DNA of 64,000 nt from Neomegalonema sp. (GTDB lineage Bacteria; Pseudomonadota; Alphaproteobacteria; Rhodobacterales; Rhodobacteraceae), in NCBI RefSeq assembly GCF_028688855.1, contig NZ_JAQTXI010000004.1, positions 1 through 64,000 of the forward strand, given 5' to 3'. Made by a program: the position numbers and the translations under genes. Position 1 is the stretch's first letter; every line of letters starts with the position of its first letter. This document shows, piece after piece, positions 15,098-22,594 of this stretch. Below the pieces are notes generated by a model that saw nothing but the letters and a program-made list of their open reading frames with translations, was not told the origin of the DNA and did not search any database.

Positions 15098-15559
15098 TCA
15101 ATTCCTGACGGAGACAAGACGGATGGAGGCCGGAGCGGGATCCGCTCCGGTCTTGGCGAAGGCCTCGCCGCGAGCCCCGGAGGACGCGGCGGAATTGGGG
15201 GATGAGGATGAGGCGGCGCGTGTTGTGCGGGCGCTGTCGGTAAAGCGCGGACTTTCTTTACCGCTGACACTTTGTGCGGTTCGATATATGCTCGCCGCGC
15301 CAGACCGACCGCGGTTCGGCGTCCCGTCCGGGCCGTAGCGATCCGGCCAAATCACCTCCGGCGCCACGCCGAGATGATCGGCCACGATCCGCTCCACGGC
15401 AGGATAAGGGCGGTGCAGGGCCTGACGGACCGTGCCCTCCCCATATCCGTTCCGGCGAGAAAGCTCGGCCATCGTCGATCCCCTCATCCGGATCGCGGCC
15501 TTGATTTCTTCAGGATGCCACCCGCGCGCCGTGCGGGCGATCCGTGCAGATCTCTTCAT
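15098..15559 (-). CDS. ner: Ner-like negative regulator (HTH, Nlp family)
   Basis: 153 aa from ATG 15559 with a GAGGA upstream. The N-terminal 75 residues are Ner-like: WHPEEIKAAIRMRGSTMAEL, SRRNGYGEGTVRQALHRPYP, ADHLGVAPEVIWPDRY. In Mu, Ner shuts down both the early and the repressor promoters. The remaining C-terminal half is Ser/Ala/Arg-rich and longer than Mu Ner (about 75 aa), so it may be a disordered extension. It is the first gene of the early operon. Confidence 0.85.
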   Translation of the reverse strand: MKRSARIARTARGWHPEEIKAAIRMRGSTMAELSRRNGYGEGTVRQALHRPYPAVERIVADHLGVAPEVIWPDRYGPDGTPNRGRSGAASIYRTAQSVSGKESPRFTDSARTTRAASSSSPNSAASSGARGEAFAKTGADPAPASIRLVSVRN

Positions 15560-15805
15560 GAGACTGCGTCCTCTCAACATCGCCTCGCGGACGGCCATCC
15601 GATGGGCGAAAAATTGCGGTGCAGGTTGTGACGTTCCGTACGGAAATTGAAGTTAAAAAACTTCACTATCAAAGGAAAAACACTTCATTTTTGACGTGCG
15701 CTGAAAACGCGACAGGAGACCCGGCGATTAATCATTTAATATCAGTATTTTACTATATTTTATATTTTTTTAAAGCACCCACCTCAGAAGGCCAGGTCAA
15801 AGCTT
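15560..15805. promoter_or_regulatory. Divergent early/repressor control region
   Basis: This AT-rich gap separates ner (left) from the repressor (right). It contains TTCCGTACGGAA, a 12-bp palindrome (15634-15645), and GAAGTT-4-AACTTC (15649-15664). It also has a repeated ACTTCA element (ACTTCAC near 15660, ACTTCAT near 15682), all near the ner side. A very AT-rich stretch lies at 15728-15776 towards the repressor. These are candidate operators for the repressor and Ner. No single promoter can be assigned with confidence. Confidence 0.55.
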
Positions 15806-16303
15806 ATGAACTCTGATGAAGGCTTTTCCGCGAGGCTTAAAATTGCCCTTGGCAAACGCAGCGGAAGCTGGCTAGGCCGTCAGCTCGGCGTGGCAGGATC
15901 AACCGTAAACGACTGGTTAAGAGGCGACAGTGAGCCAGTATTATCAAACTTGATCAAATCCGCAGAAACACTGGGCATATCAGTGCAATGGCTTGCAACT
16001 GGTGAGGGGAGCATGATCGGCAGCAACCCCAAAAGCACTCACCAAGAGCCTGTGGATAAATGGCTGCTTACCAAAGCTGTTGAAGGAGTTAGGCGCACCT
16101 ATAAGCGCGTAGGGGGGCAGATTCAGGCTGCTGGAGAAGTGGAACTAGCTTTTGAAATGCATGATAGGATCGTCACACTTGCAGCAGGTCAGGAAGCCCG
16201 ACACGGCGCCCTGTTGATGGCCTTAGACCAACTCGAAAAGGATCTCATAGGCTCTGCGAAAACCAAGGAAGGCGGCGACAAACGCACGGCCCAATTCTCG
16301 TAA
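15806..16303 (+). CDS. Phage repressor with N-terminal HTH (c-like)
   Basis: 165 aa. Residues 8-65 form an HTH (GFSARLKIALGKRSGSWLGR, LGVAGSTVNDWLRGD, LIKSAETLGISVQWLATGEG). The rest is helical and has no S24/LexA-type peptidase motif, so it would not be relieved by RecA-driven cleavage. It points away from the early operon, as Mu c does. Base composition is clearly more AT-rich than its neighbours. It would hold lysogeny by blocking the early promoter. Confidence 0.8.
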   Translation: MNSDEGFSARLKIALGKRSGSWLGRQLGVAGSTVNDWLRGDSEPVLSNLIKSAETLGISVQWLATGEGSMIGSNPKSTHQEPVDKWLLTKAVEGVRRTYKRVGGQIQAAGEVELAFEMHDRIVTLAAGQEARHGALLMALDQLEKDLIGSAKTKEGGDKRTAQFS

Positions 16304-16350
16304 TAAATGAATAATCAGCATAGGGAATAGGTAAAACTTGAGATGCTTTC

Positions 16351-16483
16351 GGTCAGGGTTTGCGCTCGCTTCAGATAGGCGCGTGAGTTTAGAAAAACAT
16401 TAAATATCATATAGATAATAAAACACTGACCAAAACATGAAACACTGACGCCTCGGTCAGTGTTTCAAGTAAGAACCCTGACC
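16351..16483. repeat. Five copies of GGTCAG(T/G)GTTT: candidate transposase-binding end sites
   Basis: The 10-11-bp motif GGTCAG(T/G)GTTT or its complement occurs at 16351, 16421, 16439, 16455 and 16474. Two copies form a perfect 12-bp inverted repeat with a 6-base centre (16438-16467; TGAAACACTGAC and GTCAGTGTTTCA). Multiple sites in mixed orientation beyond the repressor gene match the layout of the Mu left attachment end (L1-L3). Confidence 0.55.
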
Positions 16484-17013
16484 GAAAATTTCCTGTGAAA
16501 TGTCGCGGATCTGCGACAACATCTATATTTATCAATCGCTTAAATGCATGTTTAAACGCCGATCAAATAGGCAAATGGATTCCCAAATCATCTGTCCCAA
16601 AACTCGATCTCGGGGAAATTTCTCAAACCTCGGCGTTGCCGCGGCGATCAAGAGCGAAGGCGCTTAGACGCCTGTAAATGCGTCATGAATCCCATTTAAT
16701 GCCGCCTTGTCCTGGCCTATCCCGGATTTCTCAAACCTCGTGTCCGTCAATAGCCCACCAACGGATCATGCACACGACGAACTGGCCGCCCTGATCCGTG
16801 CTGGAAATCTCGGCTTCACGCAACGAGCCGGGGCTCTCCCTCCAAGACCCGAGAGCGCCGCCTTCGCCCTAGGGTCAGCCTGATGACATCTCCATTTCGG
16901 GGATCTCGCCAGATCCAGCACAATACGTCCGAACTCCAGGGGCCATCTCGCTGAATCCCATCTCGGCATCGATCAGCGCCGCCGATCAAGCCTCGAGCCG
17001 CTCCATGGAAGAG
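16484..17013. other. Gene-poor junction between prophage and chromosome
   Basis: No convincing gene on either strand in 530 bp. A near-palindrome TGTCGC-6-GCGACA lies at 16501-16518. A 15-bp direct repeat, ATTTCTCAAACCTCG, occurs at 16618-16632 and 16726-16740. Short open frames (60 and 67 codons) have no recognisable domain or ribosome site and look like degenerate remnants. Confidence 0.5.
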
Positions 17014-17790
17014 CTATCTGTTCCTGAAGACCGGCCTGCGCTTCTCGACGAAGGCGGCCATGCCTTCCTTGCGGTCCTCCAGGGCGAAGGCGGCGTAGAG
17101 CAGCCGTCTCTCCAGATGGACGCCCTCCGCGAGGTGGGTCTCATAGGCCTTGTTCACCGCCTCCTTGGCCAGCATCGCGATGGGGCGCGACAATCGAGCC
17201 GCCTTCGTCGCCAGCTTCAGAGCCTCCTCGTAATAGCTCTCCTGCGGGAAGACCCGCGACACCAGGCCCATCGCCAGCGCCTCCCCGGCGTCGAGCGCGC
17301 GGCCCGTCAGGATCATGTCCATGGCCGCCGCCTTGCCGATCAGCCGCGTCAGGCGCTGGGTGCCCCCGGCTCCGGGGATGATCCCGATCTGCGTCTCCGG
17401 CAGGCTGAAGCGGGCGCTTTCCGAGGCCACGACGATGTCGCACATCATCGCCAGCTCGCAGCCGCCCCCGACCGCATGGCCGGAGACCGCCGCAACAGTG
17501 GGCTTCCGCGCGCGCGCCAGCGCCTCCCAGGAGGCCGTGACGAAGCCTTCCTCGTAGACTTCGGCGAAGGTCTTGTCCTTGATCTCCTTGACGTCGGCGC
17601 CGGCGGCGAAGGCCTTCTCCGAGCCGGTCACGAGGATCGCGCCGATCTGCGGATCGGCGTCGAAACCGGCGACGGCTGCGGAAAGCTCGCCCGTGAGCTG
17701 TCTGTTCAGCGCGTTGAGCGCCTCGGGGCGGTTCAGCGTCACGACGCCCACGGCGCCCTCGACGCGGGTCAGGATGCATTCGAAACTCAT
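17014..17790 (-). CDS. Enoyl-CoA hydratase, candidate cyclohex-1-ene-1-carboxyl-CoA hydratase (BadK-like)
   Basis: 258 aa, standard crotonase length. The oxyanion-hole motifs FAAGADVKEI and HAVGGGCELAMMCD and the second catalytic region LPETQIGIIPGAGGTQRL are intact, with both Glu residues of true hydratases. Family: adds water to trans-2-enoyl-CoA. Context: in an alicyclic-acid island whose later hydration steps are covered by the bifunctional PimF-like protein, so this one is the best candidate for hydrating the ring alkene before BadH. It follows the alcohol dehydrogenase gene by 8 bp. A general short-chain hydratase cannot be excluded. Confidence 0.82.
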   Translation of the reverse strand: MSFECILTRVEGAVGVVTLNRPEALNALNRQLTGELSAAVAGFDADPQIGAILVTGSEKAFAAGADVKEIKDKTFAEVYEEGFVTASWEALARARKPTVAAVSGHAVGGGCELAMMCDIVVASESARFSLPETQIGIIPGAGGTQRLTRLIGKAAAMDMILTGRALDAGEALAMGLVSRVFPQESYYEEALKLATKAARLSRPIAMLAKEAVNKAYETHLAEGVHLERRLLYAAFALEDRKEGMAAFVEKRRPVFRNR

Positions 17791-17798
17791 GGCGGACC

Positions 17799-18821
17799 TC
17801 AGGCGATGCGGATGACGATCTTGCCCATGCGGGCCGGATGCTCCAGCCGGGCGAAGGCGGCGGGAACTTCGGAAAGCGGAAAGACGCCGTCGATCAGCGG
17901 CGCGAATCCGCCCGCCTCCCAGGCGCGGACCAGGCGGCGGAATTCGTCGAGGCTCCCCATGGTCGAGCCGTGAACGGAGATCTGTCGCACGAAAAGCCGC
18001 TGGATCTCGGCGGAGGGATGGCCGCCCGTGGTCGCGCCGCAGGTCACGAGCCTTCCGCCCCGCGCCAGAGACCGCAAGGAGGCGGCCCAGGTCTTTTCGC
18101 CCACATCGTCGACGACGAGATCCACGCCCTCGCCCCCGGTCAGTCGCAGGACGGCTTTCGCCACGTCTTCGGCGGCGTAATCGACGGCCGGAACGCCCAT
18201 CGCCCGAACATGCGCGAGCTTCTGCGCGCCCGTGGTGGAGGCGATCACGCGCGCCCCCGCCATGCGCGCCAGCTGCAGCGCCGCATAGGCCACGCCTCCG
18301 CCCGCGCCCTGGATCAGAACCGAAGAGCCCGGCCCGGCCTCGCCCTTGCCGAAGACCATCCGCCAGGCGGTGAGCCAGGCCACGCCCAGAGCCGCCGCCT
18401 GCTCCACGTCGGCCTCCGGCGCGAGCCTGATCAGCGAAACCGCAGGCAAGGCGACTTCTTCGGCGAAAACCCCGTCGCGATGCTCGCCGAGGATCTTCAC
18501 CGCGACGCAGAGCGGCTGATCTCCCGCGAGGCAGAAGCGGCAGCGCCCGCAGAATTCACAAGGGTAGAGCAGGACGCGGTCTCCGGGCGCGAAGCCGGAG
18601 TCCGGATCGACCTCCAGAATCTCGCCGACGCCGTCCACGCCCATGATCTGCGGCAAGGCGTGGGTGATTCCGGCGCCGCTGTCGCGCATGTAGAGATCGA
18701 CCCGGTTGACCGAAGCCGCCAGCATCCGCACCCGCGCCCATCCGGGCGGGCGAACCGGATCCGGGGCCTCGCCGTACACGACGCCCTCCGCGCCGCGCGT
18801 CTTGAGGATCACGGCCTTCAT
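17799..18821 (-). CDS. Zinc-type alcohol dehydrogenase / quinone-oxidoreductase-like, no catalytic zinc ligands
   Basis: 340 aa MDR-superfamily protein. The lobe with structural zinc ligands is present (Cys91, Cys94, Cys97, Cys105, in CGRCRFC and DQPLC). However, the catalytic Cys and GHE positions read ASVNRVDLY and MGVDGVGEI, as in quinone-oxidoreductase-like members. The nucleotide-binding loop is IQGAGGGVAYAALQLARMAG. It may reduce or oxidise an enoyl or keto intermediate using NAD(P)H. It heads a leftward two-gene operon with the hydratase. One copy of the island-wide operator lies 25-38 bp before its start. Confidence 0.75.
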   Translation of the reverse strand: MKAVILKTRGAEGVVYGEAPDPVRPPGWARVRMLAASVNRVDLYMRDSGAGITHALPQIMGVDGVGEILEVDPDSGFAPGDRVLLYPCEFCGRCRFCLAGDQPLCVAVKILGEHRDGVFAEEVALPAVSLIRLAPEADVEQAAALGVAWLTAWRMVFGKGEAGPGSSVLIQGAGGGVAYAALQLARMAGARVIASTTGAQKLAHVRAMGVPAVDYAAEDVAKAVLRLTGGEGVDLVVDDVGEKTWAASLRSLARGGRLVTCGATTGGHPSAEIQRLFVRQISVHGSTMGSLDEFRRLVRAWEAGGFAPLIDGVFPLSEVPAAFARLEHPARMGKIVIRIA

Positions 18822-18845
18822 CGGTCCTCCTCCCTGAATTTTCAG

Positions 18846-18859
18846 GTCAATATATTTTC
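18846..18859. promoter_or_regulatory. Operator dyad in front of the alcohol dehydrogenase operon
   Basis: GTCAATATATTTTC, one of four copies of the dyad GT(A/C)AATATATT(T/G)AC seen only at promoters of the catabolic island. It is 25 bp upstream of the leftward start codon and probably the site of the MarR-family regulator encoded at 20164-20676. Confidence 0.6.
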
Positions 18860-18944
18860 TTTTATACCGATGCAGATCCTCTAAGGATCATCATCTTCAT
18901 GTGGTTTTAAAGCATGTTGCCAATCCGGATTCAAGATAATATAT

Positions 18945-18958
18945 GTAAATATATTTAC
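18945..18958. promoter_or_regulatory. Operator dyad in front of the acyl-CoA dehydrogenase gene
   Basis: GTAAATATATTTAC is a perfect 14-bp palindrome, 20 bp before the ATG at 18979. It is the most symmetric of the four related sites, so repressor binding here would overlap the transcription start or ribosome site. Confidence 0.65.
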
Positions 18959-18978
18959 GTAAAAACCGGGAGGATGAC

Positions 18979-20145
18979 ATGACGATGGATTCGGAGACCC
19001 TGGCGCAGTTCACCACGGCGGTCCGCCGCTTCGTGGAGGAGCGCCTTATTCCCGCCGAGGCCGAAGTGGCCGAAACCGACGAAATCCCCGCCGGAATCGT
19101 CGCGGAGATGCGCGATCTCGGGCTTTTCGGCCTCACCGCGCCCGAGGAGTTCGGCGGCCTCGGCCTGACCATGGAGGAGGAGGTCCTGACCATCTTCGAG
19201 CTGGGCCGCGCGGCGCCCGCCTTCCGCTCGATGTTCGCGACCAACGTCGGCATCGGGATGCAGGGCATCGCCATCGACGGCACCCCGGAGCAGAAGGCGA
19301 AATATCTGCCGCGTCTGGCCACGGGCGAGCTCATCGGCTCCTTCGCCCTCACCGAGCCGGACGTGGGCTCGGATGCGGGTTCCGTCCGGACCTCCGCCCG
19401 CAGGGAGGGCGATCATTACGTGCTCAACGGCGTGAAGCGCTTCATCACCAATGCGCCTCATGCGGGGCTCTTCACGGTGATGGCCCGCACCGATCCGAAC
19501 CAGAAAGGCGCCTCCGGAGTCTCGGCCTTCGCCGTGGAGCGCGGAACCCCCGGCCTCTCCCTCGGCAAGACCGAGAAGAAGATGGGTCAGCAGGGCGCCC
19601 ATGTCTGCGACGTGGTCTTTGAGGATTGCCGCGTTCCGGCCTCGGCGCTGATCGGCGGTCTGGAGGGGCAGGGCTTCAAGACCGCCATGAAAGTGCTCGA
19701 CAAGGGGCGTCTGCATATCGCGGCGGCCTGCGTCGGGCTCTCGGAGCGCATCCTCGACGACATGCTCGCCTACGCCGTCGAGCGCAGGCAGTTCGGCAAG
19801 CCTCTGGCGGAGTTCCAGCTGATTCAGGCCATGTTCGCCGATTCGAAGGCCGAGGCCTACGCCGCGCGCTGCATGGTCGTCGACGCGGCCCGCAAGCGCG
19901 ACGCCGGACAGGACGTGAGCCTTGAGGCCTCCTGCGCGAAGATGTTCGCCTCGGAGGCCGTGGGCCGCATCGCCGACCGCAACGTCCAGGTTCACGGCGG
20001 CAACGGCTATATCCGCGAATATCGCGCCGAGCAGCTCTTCCGCGACGCCCGGCTGTTCCGGATCTACGAGGGCACGACCCAGATCCAGCAGATCATCATC
20101 GCCAAGGCTCTGACCGCCGGGGCGAAGGCCCGCGCCGGAGGATGA
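18979..20145 (+). CDS. Acyl-CoA dehydrogenase (candidate pimeloyl-CoA or ring acyl-CoA step)
   Basis: 388 aa, full length. FAD/substrate motifs GSFALTEPDVGSDAGSVRT and FITNAPHAG are present, and the usual catalytic base is seen as Glu364 (YEGTTQI). The conserved QVHGGNGYI is intact. It makes a trans-2-enoyl-CoA and passes electrons to ETF. Since AliB (22595) and glutaryl-CoA dehydrogenase (28810) are assigned elsewhere, this enzyme by elimination may oxidise pimeloyl-CoA. R. palustris uses a two-subunit PimC/PimD for that, so the assignment is tentative. It is divergent from the alcohol dehydrogenase across a 157-bp gap with two operator sites. Confidence 0.8.
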   Translation: MTMDSETLAQFTTAVRRFVEERLIPAEAEVAETDEIPAGIVAEMRDLGLFGLTAPEEFGGLGLTMEEEVLTIFELGRAAPAFRSMFATNVGIGMQGIAIDGTPEQKAKYLPRLATGELIGSFALTEPDVGSDAGSVRTSARREGDHYVLNGVKRFITNAPHAGLFTVMARTDPNQKGASGVSAFAVERGTPGLSLGKTEKKMGQQGAHVCDVVFEDCRVPASALIGGLEGQGFKTAMKVLDKGRLHIAAACVGLSERILDDMLAYAVERRQFGKPLAEFQLIQAMFADSKAEAYAARCMVVDAARKRDAGQDVSLEASCAKMFASEAVGRIADRNVQVHGGNGYIREYRAEQLFRDARLFRIYEGTTQIQQIIIAKALTAGAKARAGG

Positions 20146-20155
20146 AGCCTCAGGG

Positions 20156-20176
20156 GGCGGCGGTCATTCCGCCGCC
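20156..20176. terminator. Hairpin between convergent genes
   Basis: GGCGGCGG-TCATT-CCGCCGCC, an 8-bp stem between the acyl-CoA dehydrogenase and the convergent MarR gene; it includes the MarR stop codon. No T-run, so it may be a weak two-way terminator. Confidence 0.4.
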
Positions 20177-20676
20177 TCCTTCGACCGCGATTCCGCATCC
20201 GGATCGATCTTCTTGAAGTTGCGCAGCATCTTGTCGAGGTAATGGATCATGTGGATCCGGTCTTCGGTGGAGAATCCGGCCAGCGCCTCTTCGTAGTAAT
20301 CGGCGATGACCGGGCGCATGTCGCCGTCCCAGAGGCCGCGCCCCTTGGCGGTCAGGCGGATCAGCCGCGAGCGGCCGTCCTTCTCGTCGACGACCCGCTC
20401 CAGATAGCCCATGGCCTCCAGCCGCGAGAGCACCCCCGCCAGATTCTGACGGCTGACGAGCAGGAAGGCGGCCATGTCGCCCACGGCGGCGCCGTCCTCG
20501 AATCCGGGACGCGTCAGGGCGCCGAGCACCGCCCATTGCTGTGTGGTGATTCCATGATCCTCCAGCGCCCGCGTGCCGGTTTTATGCAGCATGTTGGCGC
20601 ATTGGTAGAGCCGGAAGAAGAGCCTGTTGCTCAATCCGGCGGACATTCCCGAAAATCTGTCAATATCTTTCACCAT
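20164..20676 (-). CDS. MarR-family regulator, BadR-like
   Basis: 170 aa. Winged-helix features are clear: LEDHGITTQQWAVLGALTRP, FLLVSRQNLAGVLSRLEAMG (recognition helix) and the wing DEKDGRSRLIRLTAKG. In Rhodopseudomonas palustris BadR, a MarR protein, controls badHI and aliAB-type genes in response to a ring CoA thioester. This gene sits next to badH and is therefore the likely regulator of the whole island. A degenerate copy of the operator (GTCAATATCTTTCA, 20659-20672) overlaps its own first codons, hinting at autoregulation. Confidence 0.8.
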   Translation of the reverse strand: MVKDIDRFSGMSAGLSNRLFFRLYQCANMLHKTGTRALEDHGITTQQWAVLGALTRPGFEDGAAVGDMAAFLLVSRQNLAGVLSRLEAMGYLERVVDEKDGRSRLIRLTAKGRGLWDGDMRPVIADYYEEALAGFSTEDRIHMIHYLDKMLRNFKKIDPDAESRSKEAAE

Positions 20677-20745
20677 TTACGCAGTCTCGCCCGAGCGGCG
20701 GCCAGGGTCAAGAGAGCAGGAGGCGGGGGCTCGCAGAAAATTAAT

Positions 20746-20759
20746 GGAAATATATTGAC
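20746..20759. promoter_or_regulatory. Operator dyad between marR-like gene and badH
   Basis: GGAAATATATTGAC, followed by ATAAA. The 17-base string AAATATATTGACATAAA is identical to the site in front of the MFS transporter. It lies 70 bp upstream of the MarR start and about 150 bp upstream of badH, so it can serve either. Confidence 0.65.
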
Positions 20760-20911
20760 ATAAAAATCCGAGCATCCTACCTTCCTGATCCAGAGGGGCG
20801 AAAGATGATCCGGCGCTGAAGAAACCGGGATCTTCCCCACCAGACATCGGGAATCCGCAGGAACGGCGGTTTTCCGGGCGGATTTCTGCAATCTGAACAT
20901 CAGGGATGGAA

Positions 20912-21688
20912 ATGTCTTTGCGAGGCTTGAAAGGTAAAGTCGTTGTCGTAACCGGAGGCGGCGGCGGCATCGGCTCCGCGACCTGCCTGCGGTTCGCCGA
21001 GGAAGGCGCGCGCGTCGTGGTCGCGGACATCAGCCCGGCGGCCGCCGAGAAGGTCGTCGAGGCGATCCGCGCCGCGGGCGGCGAGGCGGTCGCCATGATC
21101 GCCGACCTCACCGACTACGCAGCCACCGGCGAGGCCGTGGCGAAGATCGAGGCCGGATTCGGCCCCGTCGACATCCTCGTGAACAATGCGGGTTGGGACC
21201 TCTTCGTCCCCTTCCTCAAATCCGAACCCGACTACTGGGCGAAGATCATCGACATCAATCTGCGCGCGGTGCTGAACGTCACCAGGCCGGTGCTGGCCTC
21301 GATGGTGGCGCGCAAGGCGGGCGGACGGGTGGTCTCCATCGGTTCGGACGCCGGACGCGGCGGCTCCTCGGGCGAGTCGGTCTATTCGGCCTGCAAGGCG
21401 GGCGTGATCGCCTTCATGAAGACCCTCGCGCGCGAGCATTCGCGCCACGGGATCACCTTCAACACCGTCTGCCCCGGCGTGACCGAAACCGGCATGCTCG
21501 AGAACTTCATGGAGGCGGCGGGCGACAAGGAGAAGCTCCGGGTGGCCTTCGCCAAGGCCGTGCCCATGGGCCGCCTCGGGCGCCCCGAGGATCTGCCCGG
21601 CGCGATCCTCTTCCTGGCCAGCGACGACGCGGCCTTCATCACCGGCCAGACGATCAGCGTCTCGGGCGGCCTGACGATGCACGGCTGA
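20912..21688 (+). CDS. badH: 2-hydroxycyclohexanecarboxyl-CoA dehydrogenase (BadH-like SDR)
   Basis: 258 aa from ATG 20912, chosen because AGGGA lies six bases before it (an ATG at 20906 is too close to that site). SDR hallmarks: cofactor loop TGGGGGIGSATC, NNAGW, catalytic Ser in VVSIGSDAGRGG, YSACK for Tyr/Lys, and PGVTETGM. The motif set and the next gene (BadI) support oxidation of the ring 2-hydroxyl to the 2-keto ester with NAD+. Second-to-last ring step before hydrolytic opening. Confidence 0.85.
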   Translation: MSLRGLKGKVVVVTGGGGGIGSATCLRFAEEGARVVVADISPAAAEKVVEAIRAAGGEAVAMIADLTDYAATGEAVAKIEAGFGPVDILVNNAGWDLFVPFLKSEPDYWAKIIDINLRAVLNVTRPVLASMVARKAGGRVVSIGSDAGRGGSSGESVYSACKAGVIAFMKTLAREHSRHGITFNTVCPGVTETGMLENFMEAAGDKEKLRVAFAKAVPMGRLGRPEDLPGAILFLASDDAAFITGQTISVSGGLTMHG

Positions 21689-21700
21689 GGGAGCGACGCC

Positions 21701-22483
21701 ATGAGCTACGAAGACATCCTCTATGAAGAGCGCGGCGGCGCGGCCTGGATCACCATCAACCGTCCCGACAAATACAACGCCTTCCGCGGCCAGACGGTCG
21801 ACGAACTCATCCACGCCTTCCAGAAGGCAGGATGGGACCGCAAGATCGGCGTGATCGTGCTGACCGGCGCGGGCGACAAGGCCTTCTGCACCGGCGGCGA
21901 CCAGTCCGCCCATGACGGCCAGTATGACGGGCGCGGCGTGATCGGCCTGCCCATCGACGAGCTTCAGAGCCTCATCCGCGACGTGCCCAAGCCCGTGATC
22001 GCGCGGGTGAACGGCTTCGCCATCGGCGGCGGCAACGTCCTCGCCACCATCTGCGATCTGACCATCGCCTCCGAGAAGGCGCAGTTCGGCCAGGTCGGCC
22101 CCAAGGTGGGTTCGGTGGATCCGGGCTTCGGCACGGCCTATCTGGCCCGCGTGGTCGGCGAGAAGCGCGCCCGAGAGATCTGGTATCTCAACAAGCGCTA
22201 CAGCGCCGCCGAGGCGCTCGCCTGGGGGCTCGTCAACGCCGTGGTTCCGCATGAGCAGCTCGACGCCGAAGTCGACCGCTGGGCGGCCGAACTGATGGAC
22301 CGCTCGCCGACGGCTCTGGCTCTGGCGAAGGTCTCCTTCAACGCCGACAGCGAGAACATCCGGGGCATCTCCGCCCTCGGGATGCGCGCCCTCAGCCTCT
22401 ATTACGACACCGACGAGAGCAAGGAAGGCGGCGTGGCCTTCCGCGAGAAGCGCAAGCCCGATTTCCGCAAGTTCGGGAAATAG
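21701..22483 (+). CDS. badI: 2-ketocyclohexanecarboxyl-CoA hydrolase (BadI)
   Basis: 260 aa, MenB-like crotonase. It keeps the MenB/BadI-type motifs: NRPDKYNAFRGQTVDELI, CTGGDQSAHDGQYDG, AIGGGNVLATICDLTIAS and GPKVGSVDPGFGTAYLARVV, and the end KEGGVAFREKRKPDF. These distinguish it from ordinary hydratases, which have Glu where this has Gly-Asn. The enzyme opens the ring of 2-ketocyclohexanecarboxyl-CoA to pimeloyl-CoA. It is 12 bp after badH in the same operon. Confidence 0.88.
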   Translation: MSYEDILYEERGGAAWITINRPDKYNAFRGQTVDELIHAFQKAGWDRKIGVIVLTGAGDKAFCTGGDQSAHDGQYDGRGVIGLPIDELQSLIRDVPKPVIARVNGFAIGGGNVLATICDLTIASEKAQFGQVGPKVGSVDPGFGTAYLARVVGEKRAREIWYLNKRYSAAEALAWGLVNAVVPHEQLDAEVDRWAAELMDRSPTALALAKVSFNADSENIRGISALGMRALSLYYDTDESKEGGVAFREKRKPDFRKFGK

Positions 22484-22594
22484 GCTTTCGCCTCCGGGGG
22501 CGGCGGGCCTCTTCGTCCGGGAGACCCGCCGCGCCTTTCGAATTCCCTGCGCGAGACTTCAAGAATCAAGGCCTCGAAGAGGCCGGGAGGAATC

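Larger units (their letters stand above)
124..16483 (-). mobile_element. Mu-like transposable prophage, control end to head genes (late half not present)
   Basis: Gene order on the minus strand follows phage Mu from c/ner through A, B, gemA, mor, lysis, gp25-gp28, the gp29-type portal and F. The repressor is divergent, as in Mu. Repeats matching candidate transposase-binding sites lie at 16351-16483, marking the left (c) end. On the other side the element stops after gene F: protease, major head, tail sheath, tube and fibre genes are absent up to the IS fragment at position 1. Within the window it is therefore an incomplete prophage. The exact outer boundary at the c end is uncertain by some tens of bases. 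Confidence 0.8.

Noticed and set aside
16495..16677. 60-codon plus-strand frame beyond the prophage end
   Set aside because: No ribosome site or family; ends within a repeat-bearing degenerate region.
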